Below, one piece after another: positions 28,700-41,100 of a DNA stretch of 64,000 bases (positions are counted from its first letter, which is position 1; each line of letters begins with the position of its first letter). The stretch is from Thamnaconus septentrionalis (taxonomy: Eukaryota > Chordata > Actinopteri > Tetraodontiformes > Monacanthidae). The position numbers and the translations under genes are program-made. The notes under the pieces are model-generated. The model was given only the letters and a program-made list of their open reading frames with translations. It made no database searches and was not told the origin of the DNA. The DNA lies in assembly GCA_009823395.1 (NCBI GenBank), contig CM020501.1, forward strand, positions 3,235,861 through 3,299,860. The letters run 5' to 3'.

Positions 28700-29728
28700 C
28701 CTGGAGGGAACAAGAGGTCCGCGGCGCCCGCGGAGCCCTCTAATACGAGTCAGTCCCCACGGCTCCGCACCCTTTGATTGGCTGCGAGGAGGATCTATTT
28801 CCGAACCGAAAGGGGACTTTTAAAGAGGTAGCGTGGTTTTGCGATACACATACACAACACGTAAAAGTTTGAAAAAAGCTTTGTGGAGTCAGGTGTTGGC
28901 CCCGCCCCCCGACTCCGCCTTCTTTTCACAACCTACGATTCGAGTAGAAGATCCAATTTAGCAGGATGCTGTAAACAGAGGGCTAAACGCGTTGTTTCCT
29001 GGAGACTCAGGAGAACTTTTTTTTTCTGCTGGGGATAATAATTAACCAGCCGAGGCTCGACGGAGTCTGGAAGTTTAACTGCAAATATGATGTTTGACCT
29101 TTTGGTGACACGAGAGATGAATCACTCAGCTGCTGCTTGTGTTTTCGGCTAGGTGAAATACCTTGAAATTTAACAACACCAGGTGACTTTTAGACATTTG
29201 AGGCATCCTGAGAGGCGCTGCTGAGGGTGGTACACCGCTCCTCCCACCCACCTTTGGGAGGGAACTGGTTGAGCCGCCTGTTGATCAGCACAGCTCAGAG
29301 AGACTCCACTCAGCAGCAGGCCGCCTGGCATCCAATAAGACAGGATCAATTTTTTTATTTTTTTTTACTTCCATTCAACTGTGGCTTCTCGTCAATTAGG
29401 AGGCATTTTAATCTTTTATAATGGTAAGATCTTCAGGGTTTTTTTTCCTTTAGCATTTGGTCTTTGTGATTTTTAATGTTTTTGGATAAACAGACTCCAC
29501 TGCAGGTGAAAGGGCAGCCTCTTGTTTTTAGTAACACACTTCTGCTGCTGTTGCTGCTTGGTGCTGTAGGCTAAATTGCACGTCTTGTAGTTTCTTTCTG
29601 CAGCCACAGAGCACCGCGGCGGCTAAAAGAGAGTCCCTCAGCCTGCGGTTGGAGATGGGAGGCCGTGAGTCCAGGTGCTTGCTGTGGGTCCTGGTGGACA
29701 AGCGGAGGGAGGCAGAAGGCCAAAGTGA
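28700..29728. other. Divergent 5' flanks of myostatin and the smAKAP-like gene
   Basis: Head-to-head promoter region. A fragment at about 28958-29012 (TGTAAACAGAGGGCTAAACGCG) resembles the dispersed repeat found in shroom2 introns. A possible splice donor (ATG followed by GTAAGA) lies at 29421-29429. Confidence 0.45.
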
Positions 29729-29932
29729 GGCGCGCCAGGGGACGGCGAGGAGGCTGCGACTCTGCCCCCCTCGGAGGAGACGGACCCTCCAGGGGTCAGC
29801 AGGGAGCTGCTGGAGTTCGCTGAGAAGATGTCTGAGGAGGTGGTGGCCCAGGCTCTGCTGCTCTGCTGGGAGGCCGAGATTCGTTACCAGGAGCTTCCCT
29901 TCATCGACATCCAGTGTGAATACATCATCTGA
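29729..29932 (+). CDS. Small membrane A-kinase anchor protein (smAKAP/C2orf88-like), C-terminal part
   Basis: smAKAP is a lipid-anchored small protein that tethers PKA type I regulatory subunits at the plasma membrane through an amphipathic helix. The visible open frame includes ETDPPGVSRELLEFAEKM, then SEEVVAQALLLCWEAEIRYQ and ELPFIDIQCEYII before TGA at 29930. This aligns in order with the human tail (EPPGTNTVILEYAHRL, then SQDILCDALQQW, then IKYHDIPYIES). The usual MGC myristoylation/palmitoylation start is not in this frame: stops occur at 29666 and 29726. Upstream, a different frame offers MGGRESRCLLWVLVDKRR from 29655, so a one-base frame shift or an unseen exon may separate the halves. 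C2orf88 is a close neighbour of MSTN in human, which supports the call. Poly(A) signal AATAAA at 30161-30166. Confidence 0.68.
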   Translation, partial: GAPGDGEEAATLPPSEETDPPGVSRELLEFAEKMSEEVVAQALLLCWEAEIRYQELPFIDIQCEYII

Positions 29933-31050
29933 GCTCTTCCGAGGTTGAGGAAGATAAAAGCTGCCCACCCTGAAAAGTGAAAAGGATTTTTTTTTTTTTA
30001 AAGTTGTGGTGAGTTCTCGCTGTTTCATGGAAAACTGGATGATGAATGCAGAAAAAACAGCATTGTCGCGTTATCAACGACAAATACAATGCAGTCTTAA
30101 ACTGAAGAAAAATAGGTTAAAACAGTTTGTACTTTGTTTTATTCCCAGTTGAAGTACAATAATAAATGTTCAAGAAAACATCTATAGAACTATATGTATT
30201 ATATAACCATAGTTAATTAGTGCAGTGGTTAGTTATGTTACAGTTTTATCAACATTAATACTATGGGGGTGTAGAAATATTCATGCATAGTTGCACTCTT
30301 TCCATTTTAAAGGATTTAACCTTGACCTCCTGCTGCCACTAGATGTCCTCATCTGTTCCATTAAAACCTGTTGGCACCCTTTCCTTCCTGTTGGCAACCA
30401 ATCCAGATTTCTTTTCACATGCAAAGCAGATGTAGAAATGACACTTTCCGAGACAGGCTGCCCCAACCAGATGGCCTCGTCCGTCACGTTCAGCTCACAG
30501 CGCTACCACTTACTGCCAAGGAGTCTGTAGGCTGCAGAAATTCTGCAACCTGTTGTTGTTTGTTACCTCGAAGTTCCACCCTTTCCTTTCCGCCTGTCAA
30601 CTCACCTGGCCCCTGCCCTCAGGCACTAGCATCAGGAATCAAAAGCACTTCAATACCTCAGCGAGCTGCTGGAATGGCTCCAGCATGGCTAACGACACAA
30701 AAACGGCTTTTAAACACATGAGGGGACAGAAAGTTGCCCTTCTTCGAGTCCTTTCTTAGATCATCACACAAGAGATTCAAAGAAGAAGACGAAAGAAGAG
30801 ACTATTTTCAGTTTCTCGTGGTGTACTATTTTATTTGCAGACAATCAACATTTCCGTAGCAACTGCTTCCTTGTCTGTTTGTTACAAAGTAACTAGAGCT
30901 GGAGGTGCTATGATTGCCTCTGTAGTTTTCTCCTTCTCGGGACAAGCGCAGCATCTGCAAAAAAAGGGACAAAAAAACCCCCACACACATTTCAGTTTGT
31001 CTGGAGCCCATTCATTGGTTTTCAACGTGTGTGTCACTATCATTTATGTC
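29933..31050. other. 3' UTR of the smAKAP-like gene and spacer
   Basis: Contains AATAAA at 30161-30166. No other gene recognised; the right part belongs to the 3' side of the minus-strand repeat protein. Confidence 0.5.
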
Positions 31051-31057
31051 TTACCTT

Positions 31058-32153
31058 TTAAAAGGGCCCACTGCCACACCCACCACCACCACCACGGCGA
31101 TTCTTCTTTCGGCGCATTCGACGACGGCCACCGCACCCGTCATCCTCGCTGTAGCTCTCGCTGCTCCCACTGTCGTGGCCCTGGTCCCCATGGCACCCAC
31201 CGCTGCCATCTCTGTGGCGCCTGGGGCTGCCGTCGTCACGGCGGCGGCCACCTCGCTTCCTCCTTTGAACCCTGTGTCGACCGCCATGGCCGTCGTCCTC
31301 ACTGAAGCTTTCCAAGCTGCCACTGTCGTGGCCCTGGTCCCCATGGCACCCACCGCTGCCATCTCTGCGGCGCCTGGGGCTGCCGTCGTCACGGCGGCGG
31401 CCACCTCGCTTCCTCCTTCGAACCCTGTGTCGACCGCCATGGCCGTCGTCCTCACTGAAGCTTTCCAAGCTGCCACTGTCGTGGCCCTGGTCCCCATGGC
31501 ACCCACCGCTGCCATCTCTGCGGCGCCTGGGGCTGCCGTCGTCACGGCGGCGGCCACCTCGCTTCCTCCTTCGAACCCTGTGTCGACCGCCGTGGCCGTC
31601 GTCCTCACTGAAGCTTTCCAAGCTGCCACTGTCGTGGTCCTGGTCCCCATGGCACCCACCGCTGCCATCTCTGCGGCGCCTGGGGCTGCCGTCATCACGG
31701 CGGCGGCCATCCCGCTTCCTCCTTTGAACCCTGCGTCGACCGCCGTGGCCGTCGTCCTCACTGAAGCTTTCCAAGCTGCCACTGTCGTGGTCCTGGTCCC
31801 CATGGCACCCACCGCTGCCATCTCTGCGGCGCCTGGGGCTGCCGTCATCACGGCGGCGGCCATCCCGCTTCCTCCTTTGAACCCTGCGTCGACCGCCGTG
31901 CTCGTCATCCTCGCTGAAGCTTTCATAGCTGCTGCTGTCCCGCCTCCCGCGGTGTTTATCATCATCATGATCATCATCGTCGCAGCAGTCACGGCGATCG
32001 TGCCTGTCAGGGCCACGACTGCCGTAGGAACCAGAGGCCGGCTTTTCTAGTAACACATAAATCAAGAGGTGGTTTAAAAAAAACACAAGCATCAACAAGC
32101 AAAAATACAGAGATGACGCGTTCAGTCCTCCTACCTGAGCTTCTGCCGAACAT
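31058..32153 (-). CDS. Unrecognised Arg/Ser/Asp/Gly-rich protein with five 51-residue tandem repeats
   Basis: Two-exon model: 32153-32135 (ATG TTC GGC AGA AGC TCA G, donor GTAGGA) and 32046-31058 (acceptor TTACTAG), 335 residues. The start is MFGRSSEKPASGSYGSRG, followed by an Asp/His-rich stretch (CCDDDDHDDDKHRG). Repeats contain SLESFSEDDGHGGR, then HRVRRRKRGGRRRDDGSPRR and RRDGSGGCHGDQGHDSG. The protein ends with a Lys/Arg block and GGGGGCGSGPF. I do not recognise the family. Alternating basic RS/RD blocks and acidic SEDD blocks look like low-complexity nuclear or RNA-associated proteins, but this is only composition. No signal peptide is seen once the intron is removed. SEDD motifs would suit casein kinase 2. 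It lies between the smAKAP-like gene and shroom2, head-to-head with the latter. Confidence 0.5.
31150..31930. repeat. 153-bp tandem repeat, five copies
   Basis: The marker ACTGAAGCTT recurs at 31301, 31454, 31607 and 31760, with a variant at 31913: an exact period of 153 bases. Copies differ by only a few bases. The period is a multiple of three, so any frame open in one unit is open throughout. Confidence 0.95.
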
Positions 32154-32436
32154 CTTCTCTCAATCGCTGTTTGTCTTTGTGACACCAGACTGGTCACAAA
32201 CACGGCACTAAATGGGAGGCAGAAACAGGGAGGTGCCCATTAACATTTCGCTGTACCTGTTTGATTTGATAGTCACAAGCACACTTAAAACAAACTGACA
32301 AAGAAAGCAATAGGAGGTGTGTGTATTTATTTTTATTTTTTTTACTGACGGCTTAACATTTCAAACCAGGTCCATGTGTGGAAACAAGCCGCTCATTCAG
32401 AAGTTGTGAGCGTTTCTAACTGGTTAAACAAACAAA

Positions 32437-32471
<35 letters not shown>

Positions 32472-34108
32472 CGTGTAAAAAGCTGCAAAAATTAGTGTAA
32501 GTACTTGACAGACTTGAAAGAGAATTTCCACACTTGTAAGGGTTTGTTGAGAGGATAAAACGTACTAGCTGCTGCTTCTCCGGCTGGATGCACTGAATTA
32601 CACAATGAATGTGCATCATCGGCATCAATCTTTAATCACATCAGAGTGACGGCTGTTCGACAGGGGAGGTGTGGTCTATAGCGAGCCAAAGGACTGACTA
32701 GCACGATAAGCATCAGTTAGCTCACTAGCGAACTAATTTGAAGTTACAAACCGACTTTGGGGAGGGCGGGGGAGAAGCCGCCAAAGCAAGTACTTTAAGT
32801 GTCATTGCCGAGGAAAAACACGATTAAAAAAGTTAAACCCTGTACATCGCTTTGCGGTGGCTGTGAAAAGCCGCGTTGGCTCGTTTTGACAGCGCAAACC
32901 AGTCAAACTCTCTTCAAAGGCGGCGGCACGGCAACAACACAAGTGGCTCGCCTACAGTATTGTCAATCACGTGAGCAGCTGCTGCCTTCTAGTGGGCATC
33001 CGAGGTGAATACATCTGCGGGCGACCTGTGTGAAGTTGGCCTCCCACCCTCAATAAAACCTTTAAAAAAATACTCTCAATTTTTTTTGTGCTTTGTTTGT
33101 GCAGGTTTGTGCTGCAAAAATGTTCGATTATCGACGATAATTGGGTGGGGGGCTGAGTGCCCTCAAGTTGACCTTTGCAATAATGTTTAATATCTCAAAA
33201 ACTAACTTTATTTTATTTTATTATGTTTTTTGCTGCAATGCTTCGAGTGACCACCGGGGGAAATCGGCGCGCCGTCATATTGCCAGTCCGGTATCCATCC
33301 ATCCATAAGCGCCCCCGTCTCCGCTAGGGGGCAGCGTGAGAGCGGCTGAGGGTGGGAAGGATGACGGCGTTGGGGTAACTCACAAACTAGCCGTGATGTC
33401 AGTGAGTCGTTGTCAGGACGGCAGAGAGGAGCTGCAGGAGCACAGGAGCCGCGGAAACCATCTGAGAGCAGGAAAAACACTCGATTGATTCATCTAGACA
33501 AGAAAACTGAAATGCACAGATCTCGCCTATACGTGATGCTGGTTGACGGCATTGATTGGTCCAGTGGAAGCTCTGCTGCTTTCTGTAAGTAGAATCTTCT
33601 AAAAAAAAAAAACATTTTATGAGCAAAATTTAATGAATCCAGTAGGCCCAGATTTGCATCCAGATTCCTGTTTTTTGGGTGCTCATAAAATGTAACAAAT
33701 GAGCCACATTCTTTAAACGTCTTCTTGTTTTCAAAATGTTTTCCCAAAAAATGAAGGGGAAATCAGATTTTAAGTTAAAAATTAATTTAATAACTTGTTT
33801 GTGCAACATGTTAAAGACATTAACTCACACAGTCAAAGTGAGAAAAGAGGACATACTATAACAAAATGAAATAGATTAAATGTCTTCTTTTCCATGCCTT
33901 ATGTTGAAATAAATTATGATGTATTTGTTTTCTTTTCATTAATATGTTTATAAGGAGTTTGACATAGAATTTGCCAGAACAATTACAGGGACATCTTAAC
34001 AATCAAACACAAGTGAACCATAAGTGAACTAGTCGCGTGAAATCCTACCCTCCAAGACTACAGTGTCCTGTCACACCGAACTGTACTGACACATTTGTTT
34101 CCTTACAG
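32154..34108. other. Divergent 5' flanks of the repeat protein and shroom2
   Basis: A (CA)n tract lies at 32441-32470. A segment at 33230-33310 (TCATATTGCCAGTCC) resembles one at 59105-59170 and is probably a dispersed repeat. No coding exon is supported. Confidence 0.45.
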
Positions 34109-34153
34109 CCTCCAGGCGGTCGAGTTCACCCTGATGGCCGAGGCGAAGGTGTC

Positions 34154-37100
34154 ATGGCGACCGTGGAGGGCGAGCTGAGCTTCCCACCAACTCCACCTCC
34201 AACTCCTCCACCAGTGGCAGCACGGATGGAGGTGTGGAGGAGAGGGGAGGAGGTGGAGGAGGCCGCGGACGAGGGGCTGGTGGAGGTGCTGCTGCGGGGC
34301 AGAGCCCCCTGGGGCTTCACCCTGAGGGGAGGCACCGAGCACGGCGAGCCACTGCTCATCACCAAGGTGCCACATTTCTAAAATCTATACGTTACATTTC
34401 ACACCTGAGAGGAAAACTTTGAAATTTGACCCACCCCACCCCTGTTATGTTATGTCCCTCAGCTACACGTTCAGTGGGTAAAATGGCAAAATGAGAATTT
34501 AAAGAGAATTATAAATATGGTACAACTCATACTACTTGTATACCTAGGATACGCATAACACATATCTAATTAAACAAATTGTTTTAAAAAAGACGAGCTG
34601 AGGCAGCTCAGTGCGCTAGGAGCTAGCTCAGGTTACGCTTGTGTTCCACGTTTAATTTTTTATCGCGGTGCTCGGGTTTCAGAGGAGGATGAAACTGTAG
34701 CAGATGAGAACTAAAGAGGGAAATTAAACTGATTTCTTTCCCCTTTCAATCAACAGTTGTTTAATTCACTGAAAAAAATCAACAAAAAACTTTGAAGCTG
34801 TAAGCAGATGTCAACGGCTACACAAGTGGCCATTAAAGGAACTGCAGTTTTGTGTCTTGCGCACCTTTAGGTGGAGGAGGGCAGCGCGGCGGCGGCCGTG
34901 CGTCTCCGGGCTGGCGACGTGATGGTGCGCGTGAACGCGGTGCCCCTGTGCGGCTCCCGACAGGAAGCCATCTCTCTGGTGAAGGGCTCGCACAAGACAC
35001 TCCACCTGGTGGTCAGGAGGTAACGCGACCACCCTTAAGCTCTGTCGTCCAGTTTTTTATTGTGCATATGGTGAGGCCCTGCAAGGAGAGCCTGTCACTG
35101 GCGCCCCCTGCTGGGCTCTCTGGCTCAAATCTCCTCTGGTTCACTTGGAGTCACATTTCTGCAGCAAATAATGGGCGACGTCATTACAAATATTCAGATT
35201 TCAGCATTTTGCAGTAACCCAACTGTCGAAACATAGATTATAGTCGCTGCTTATTATCGCTCACTACACTCATTATGTTTACTATGTCTCACTCCTGCCG
35301 CAAGTGTCCTGTCAGAGTCAGAGCGCCACTTGGCTGTAGAGTCTTAAGGCCCCCGAATCCAATTACTGGCTGCAAAGCCTCAGACGGGGCTAAGCTGCGG
35401 GGAGGGGTAGTGGTAGTAGGTGTAGTGGGGGGGACGGGAACAGGTAGGTGTTTTCTTCCACTGTAGCCACTTGTCGCCTCCTCTGAGGAGCTCGGAGAGC
35501 CGAGAGCCAAGAGAAGAGAGCCGACATCGTGTCGTCAGAGGCTGTGGCGAGGGTAGCGATCAGCGTCAGTAGCTCTGCCAGGGTCGGAGGTCAAGTGCCC
35601 CCACCCCGGCTCTGCCACCTACACCCCTTTGTTTGCGCAGGGAGTGGTACGGTCCGTGTTGCCTAGGTGAGTTGCAGCTCCGCTTTATCAGCGCAGCCCA
35701 TTGTCTCAGGGGCTTCCAGCCGGAGTGGGCGCTCCCGCCTGCCGACGACTCTCACAGGCTTCCAACCGCTGGGAGGTTCGGCTTCTCTCACGCTGAGGTA
35801 CTTCCCCTTCTTCCTCTTCTTCCCTTTCTTCTTCTTATTCCTCTTCTTCCCCTTCTATTCCTTCTTCCTCTTCTTCCCCTTTCCGTGAAGAGGCGGCATT
35901 TCACGCCTCAGGATTTGCGCTGTTAGAGCAGGGTCAGCTGTACAGGTGCTCTCTCTTTCTTCTCTTCCTCTGTGGTGGAATATGATGGTTGACAGTGGTG
36001 ATGAATCTGCGGCAAAGTTCATTAAAGTGAAACTTGTCAAGTTTAGAGGTGAAACCAGGTAGAAAAGTAACAGAGCAAAAAAAAAGAAAAAAGGCTGAAG
36101 AGGGTGTTCCATCACCCACATCTTCCTGTTTACTGACTGATGAGGAGGAAAAAGGGACGTTTTGCAACTCCCCTCCTCTGACTGTGTCCAGAAAGTGATG
36201 ATTAACCAACTAGCTAACTGTCGCTTAAGGCATTTCACAGGGGCTGAAACTGAGCTGATAGGAAATAGCCTGACAATTCAAGTGTAAAAGAGTCGGATTC
36301 AAAACATGTTTGAGTGGGTCGTTTGTCAAAACCCGCCGTCCACCTCGGGCCTTTTTTTATCGCTCCTCCTCCTCCCCCGACACGGCGGCCGATAAGCCCA
36401 ACTGTGATGACTCCGGCACTTTCTATTGAGGCCTCGCCTGGGACGCCAGTCCTCACCACTGGAGCTGGTGAATCAGCAGGATGTGTCAGCGGCGAGGGCC
36501 ACTGACGGCAGGGGCAGCGGCCAGGGGAGGGCGGGGCTAATGAGAGACGGAGGAGCAGGGGCGGGGGTGAGGGGGCTGGCGGGTAAACAAGCGCAGGGGT
36601 CGGCTGCGTGTTTGTGCGGACACACACATTAATCTAGCGCAGAGAGAGTTTGGCTGCAGTGACGGCCTCATTTTTGTCCACCTGCTCCTGTCTACATTAT
36701 CTGGAAGCTGCTGCTAGGAAAAAAAATCTAAATTCCATTTGGTTGCAGCACAAAAAGAAAAAAAAAAGTTAAAAGCTTTGAGTCATGTCATTGCATATGT
36801 GTCTGCTTAAAATGTTTATCGATAATGGAGGAATAAGTGTAAGTCATAGTATCAGCTCTCCTTTTTGGTCCCATGGTGAGTTATTGATTGATTGAGTGAT
36901 TGAGTGATTGAGTTTCATTTGGACAACTTTATCTGAACTGAAGTGAAAATCAGAGTCATTAGCTTAAAATGAGGGGCGGGGCCTACAAAGCCTTTATATT
37001 ATATTGAGTCTTGTTCCTCTGGTGGCCTTCCAGCTATTTGCTGAGTCCCCGTGAGGAGGTACGCTGCATTGCTGGGTGGGTGGACTTGAAGGGATTCCAC

Positions 37101-38106
37101 CTTCAGCCTCTGTTGGTGGACGTTTGGTTTTTTCCCAACACGGCCTGAACGCAGCAGCGCTCACCGGGGGAGCCATAAAGAACTCCTTTCTCTCGTCCTG
37201 CTGCGGTGGAGTTCCTCCTCCTCCACCTCCTCCTCCACCTCCTGCCCCTCCGCTGCCTCCCCGCGCTGACCTGACAGCGGCTGCTATCTGTGAAAGCACA
37301 CAGAACATTCCAGTCCGTGCCCTGCTTCCTGACAAGGACACCAAAGTTTGGCTTCCGCAAAAGGGGATTGTGCAAAAAAAACGGGATTAGAAATTTTCAC
37401 CAAAGAGATAGCGGCTGAGGGAGTCAGTGGGGATGTAGAGGTCAAAGGTGAAACCGTGTTCAGTCTGACGCTTAGAATTAACTTCAAGTCTTTTTATCGA
37501 AACAGATTTAAAGTTGCTTAAATCTGCCGCCGGATTTTTGTAAGGAATTAACCTAAGAAAGAGCCAGGAACTAAAAGTATGGAACTGACAGTCAGTTTTT
37601 TGGTGCTTCCCATCTGTGATGTCACAAAGGGCCACGCAGGTACCCTTAATGGGTCAGTTGTGACTGCGGCACCAGCCTAGAGTTGCCAACGCCCACCGAG
37701 ACTGACTCGTGTCCCCCTTTTAAACACAATAAAAGCTCTAAACAGAGGGCTAAATATGCTGTTCTATGGACATCTAGTGTTTGTTTTTTTTATGATTCAT
37801 CACATTGATCCTTTGTTGAACATGGCACCTTTATTTGTCCCTCAACCATATGAGTTTGATGTTTTTACGCGCGTTTGCTAGCATGCCTGCAAGCATGCCA
37901 AATCAACCAAAACGGACGCAACAAGTGTGGGCAGTGACTCAGATCTCCCAGCAGCCCCGGCGGCGGCTCCTGCTACTCACGGTCCAAACTTGAGATTACA
38001 ACGAGGACGCCGGGGCAGGCAGGACAATAACTCCTCCCCCCTCCACCTCCCTGCTCTCATAATCCTCCCCCCGTCCTCCTCAAGTAAATCTCCTCTGTGG
38101 CGCAAG

Positions 38107-38146
<40 letters not shown>

Positions 38147-41100
38147 TCTGTGTGTGTGAGCAGCAGTAGCAGGAGGAGGAGGTCTTAGATTCCTGGGAGA
38201 ACTGCTCTCTGCCAGAGTCCCACTAGTAGAGAAGAGGAAGACCTTCAGAGCTACTAAACAGCAACTTGTTCTCCTCCTGCCTCCAACTGAAGCCGCTTGT
38301 CAGGTGGTAAGTTGAGCCGTTGCCATGTTGCAGCTTTGTCATCACGGCCCGAGTGAGGCTTTGAAAGGGATTTTCAGGCTGAAGTGTGTTTGTTTCGGGG
38401 GTTTGAGCACCACCACCACCAGCAGCAGGTGCAAGAGGTTGTTTTACTCCTTTGCAGAAGCAGAATATTGTCCGACCTGCCAGCCACAGTGGCAGGTGAG
38501 GTGGTTTTGACAGTTCTGGGATCTCTAGGTTTAACACACGTTTGTTCTAATCTGGAGGTCCTGGTTCTGGTCCTAGTCCCGGAAGGGAGGGAGGGAGCGG
38601 TCGGATGGATATCTGTGACACACCAGCTGTTGTCCCCCGACAATAGACCCTAAACAGAGGGAAAGGTGGGGGGGCAGAGAGGGGCATATTAGCATTTGCA
38701 TTGTGTTTGGAGGCAACGCAGGCTCTCACTTTGTGTTTGCGTGCTTGCGTGTGTGTGTGTCTGTGTGTGTGTGTAAAGCTCTTCCCAACTTAAAGGAGCA
38801 GTTCATGTTCGAGCGAACCAGTTTGTTAGATTTAGGCTTTAAAAAAAGGAGTGGAAAATAAGGATTTGAATGTTTGAAAATGTTATCAACAATCGTGGCT
38901 ACTGGTTATTGGCTATTGGTCGAGGCTTTTGCGTAAAAATGTCCAGAAGAGACAGACGTGAGAGGGATGGTTGGTCCTCCCCTGCATTCCTTGGCTGAAG
39001 GAATGCAGCGGCCTGGCGGGGTTAAAGGAAAGGCTGTGGAAATCAGCTCTTAGTGATGTCACTAAGGGGCATCAGTCTTGCTTTAAACACAGGGCTGAAC
39101 ACAGGGTTGAAGAAAAGCCCGTGAATTTGTCTTGGCTCCTTCTAATTTTTTTCTAAAAGCTGCTCAGCTGAGCTCCAGCTGGGCCATATGGCCGTGACGG
39201 TTGTGCCTCCGTGTCCCGGTGTGAGAGCCCTGCGCTCCCAGGAGGAGGACCAGTGAGAAGCCGACAGGAAGTCAGCTGACGCTGAAAGGACTGCCCCGGC
39301 GGCTCGGACCTGATATAATGCAACGCTATCAACTTGTTCTCTCGCACCTAAAATCTGCCATCATTTAGCTTCAAACTTCTTCTTCTCCATCCTCCTGATC
39401 TGCTGATTGCGATTCCCTGCAGGGTCTCAAAATGGTTGACGTGGTGTCGCCACGCAGCATGCCGTCCGAGAGCGAGGTGCACGTGGCGAGGAGCTTTCTC
39501 ACCAAGATTTTGCGCAGCTCCATGAGGTACTAGATCCATGAGGTACTAGGTCCATGAGGCACTAGGTCCACGAGGTACTAGATCCATAAGGTACTAGATC
39601 CATGAGGTACTAGGTCCATGAGGCACTAGGTCCATGAGGTACTAGGTCCATGAGGCACTAGGTCCATGAGGTACTAGGTCCATGAGGTACTAGGTCCATG
39701 AGGTACTAGATCTATGAAGTACTAGGTCCATGAGGCACTAGGTCCATGAGGTACTAGATCCATGAGGTACTAGATCCATGAGGTACTAGGTCCATGAGGC
39801 ACTAGGTCCATGAGGTACTAGGTCCATGAGGTACTAGGTCCATGAGGCACTAGATCCATGAGGTACTAGATCTATGAGATACTAGGTCAATGAAGTATTA
39901 GATCCATGAGGTACTAGGTCCATGAGGTACTAGGTCCATGAGGTACTAGATCCATGAGGTACTAGGTCTATGAGGTACTAGGTCAATGAAGCACTAGATC
40001 CATGAGGCACTAGGTCCATGAGGCACTAGGTCCATGAGGTACTAGATCCATGAGGTACTAGGTCCATGAGGTACTAGGTCCATGAGGCACTAGGTCCATG
40101 AGGTACTAGGTCCATGAGGTACTAGATCTATGAGATACTAGGTCAATGAAGCATTGGATCCATGAGGCACTAGGTCCATGAGGTACTAGATCCATGTGGT
40201 ACTAGATCCAGGAGGTACTAGATCCATTAGGTACTAGATCCATGAGGTACTATGTCCATAATGTCCTGTCCTGTGCACAGATCGCTGCCCTACTCCATTG
40301 TGCTCCTGTGGCTCTTTTCTAGAGCAGTTCATTGTGTTTCGTGTGCCGCTAGCGCCCAAATCTGCTCAGATTTGACTCCTCGTGAACTTCCCCCCTCAGT
40401 CCCATTGTGCTCAGCTTAGTCATGTCTTGTTATAAAATCAACTTTAACTCCTCTTTTCTGCCCACACGCTGACCAGGAGGCACCGCTTCAGACAAGGGTA
40501 CATATAAGCTCCTGCTCCGGTTGTCATTTACCATTTTCATTTTAACCCGCCATTGTTTACGTTACAGGAAGAATGATCCGACCTCGCGTCCCCATTCCTG
40601 GCACACCCCCAAGCTGACGGAGGAGGAGGGGCCAGAAGAGGCTGCGAGGAGGAGGGTCGGTTCGGCGGCAGTGTGGCAGCCCAAACATGAAGCTAGGTGA
40701 GACATCTCGGACTATCTGTGTATCGCTGTAACACAAGGTCAGAACTTCCTGTTAACTCCTTGATGTGGAACCTCAGACCTGCAGAATCAACCGTTCCTGA
40801 GGACCAGAGTTCCCAGCAGCAGCAGCTAGCAAACCAGTTCACCTCGACAAGCAGCATGGAGAGACTGGAACGTCCCTCTCCACTCTACCCAGCGAACCGT
40901 CTCTCACCTACAACCTACCTGGGTGGCGGCGCCGACCAGCCCTGCCTGTCCATTGGCTCCCCCCCTCCAGCCCAGCTGGACTGCAGCACCGAGAACATTT
41001 TCTTCTTCAAGGGCCTCCAGGGTGAGCAGGCCGACCGGCAGCGGTTCCTGCACCAAGGTAACGGGAATGGAGGTTGGGTGGAGGAGCACGCTGCTGCTGC

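Noticed and set aside
31031..32050. Long plus-strand ORF (339 codons, Ala/Val/Thr/Pro-rich) across the 153-bp repeat
   Set aside because: It exists because the repeat period is a multiple of three and the unit lacks stops. The composition is unlike any known protein, and the minus-strand frame has a splice-supported start.
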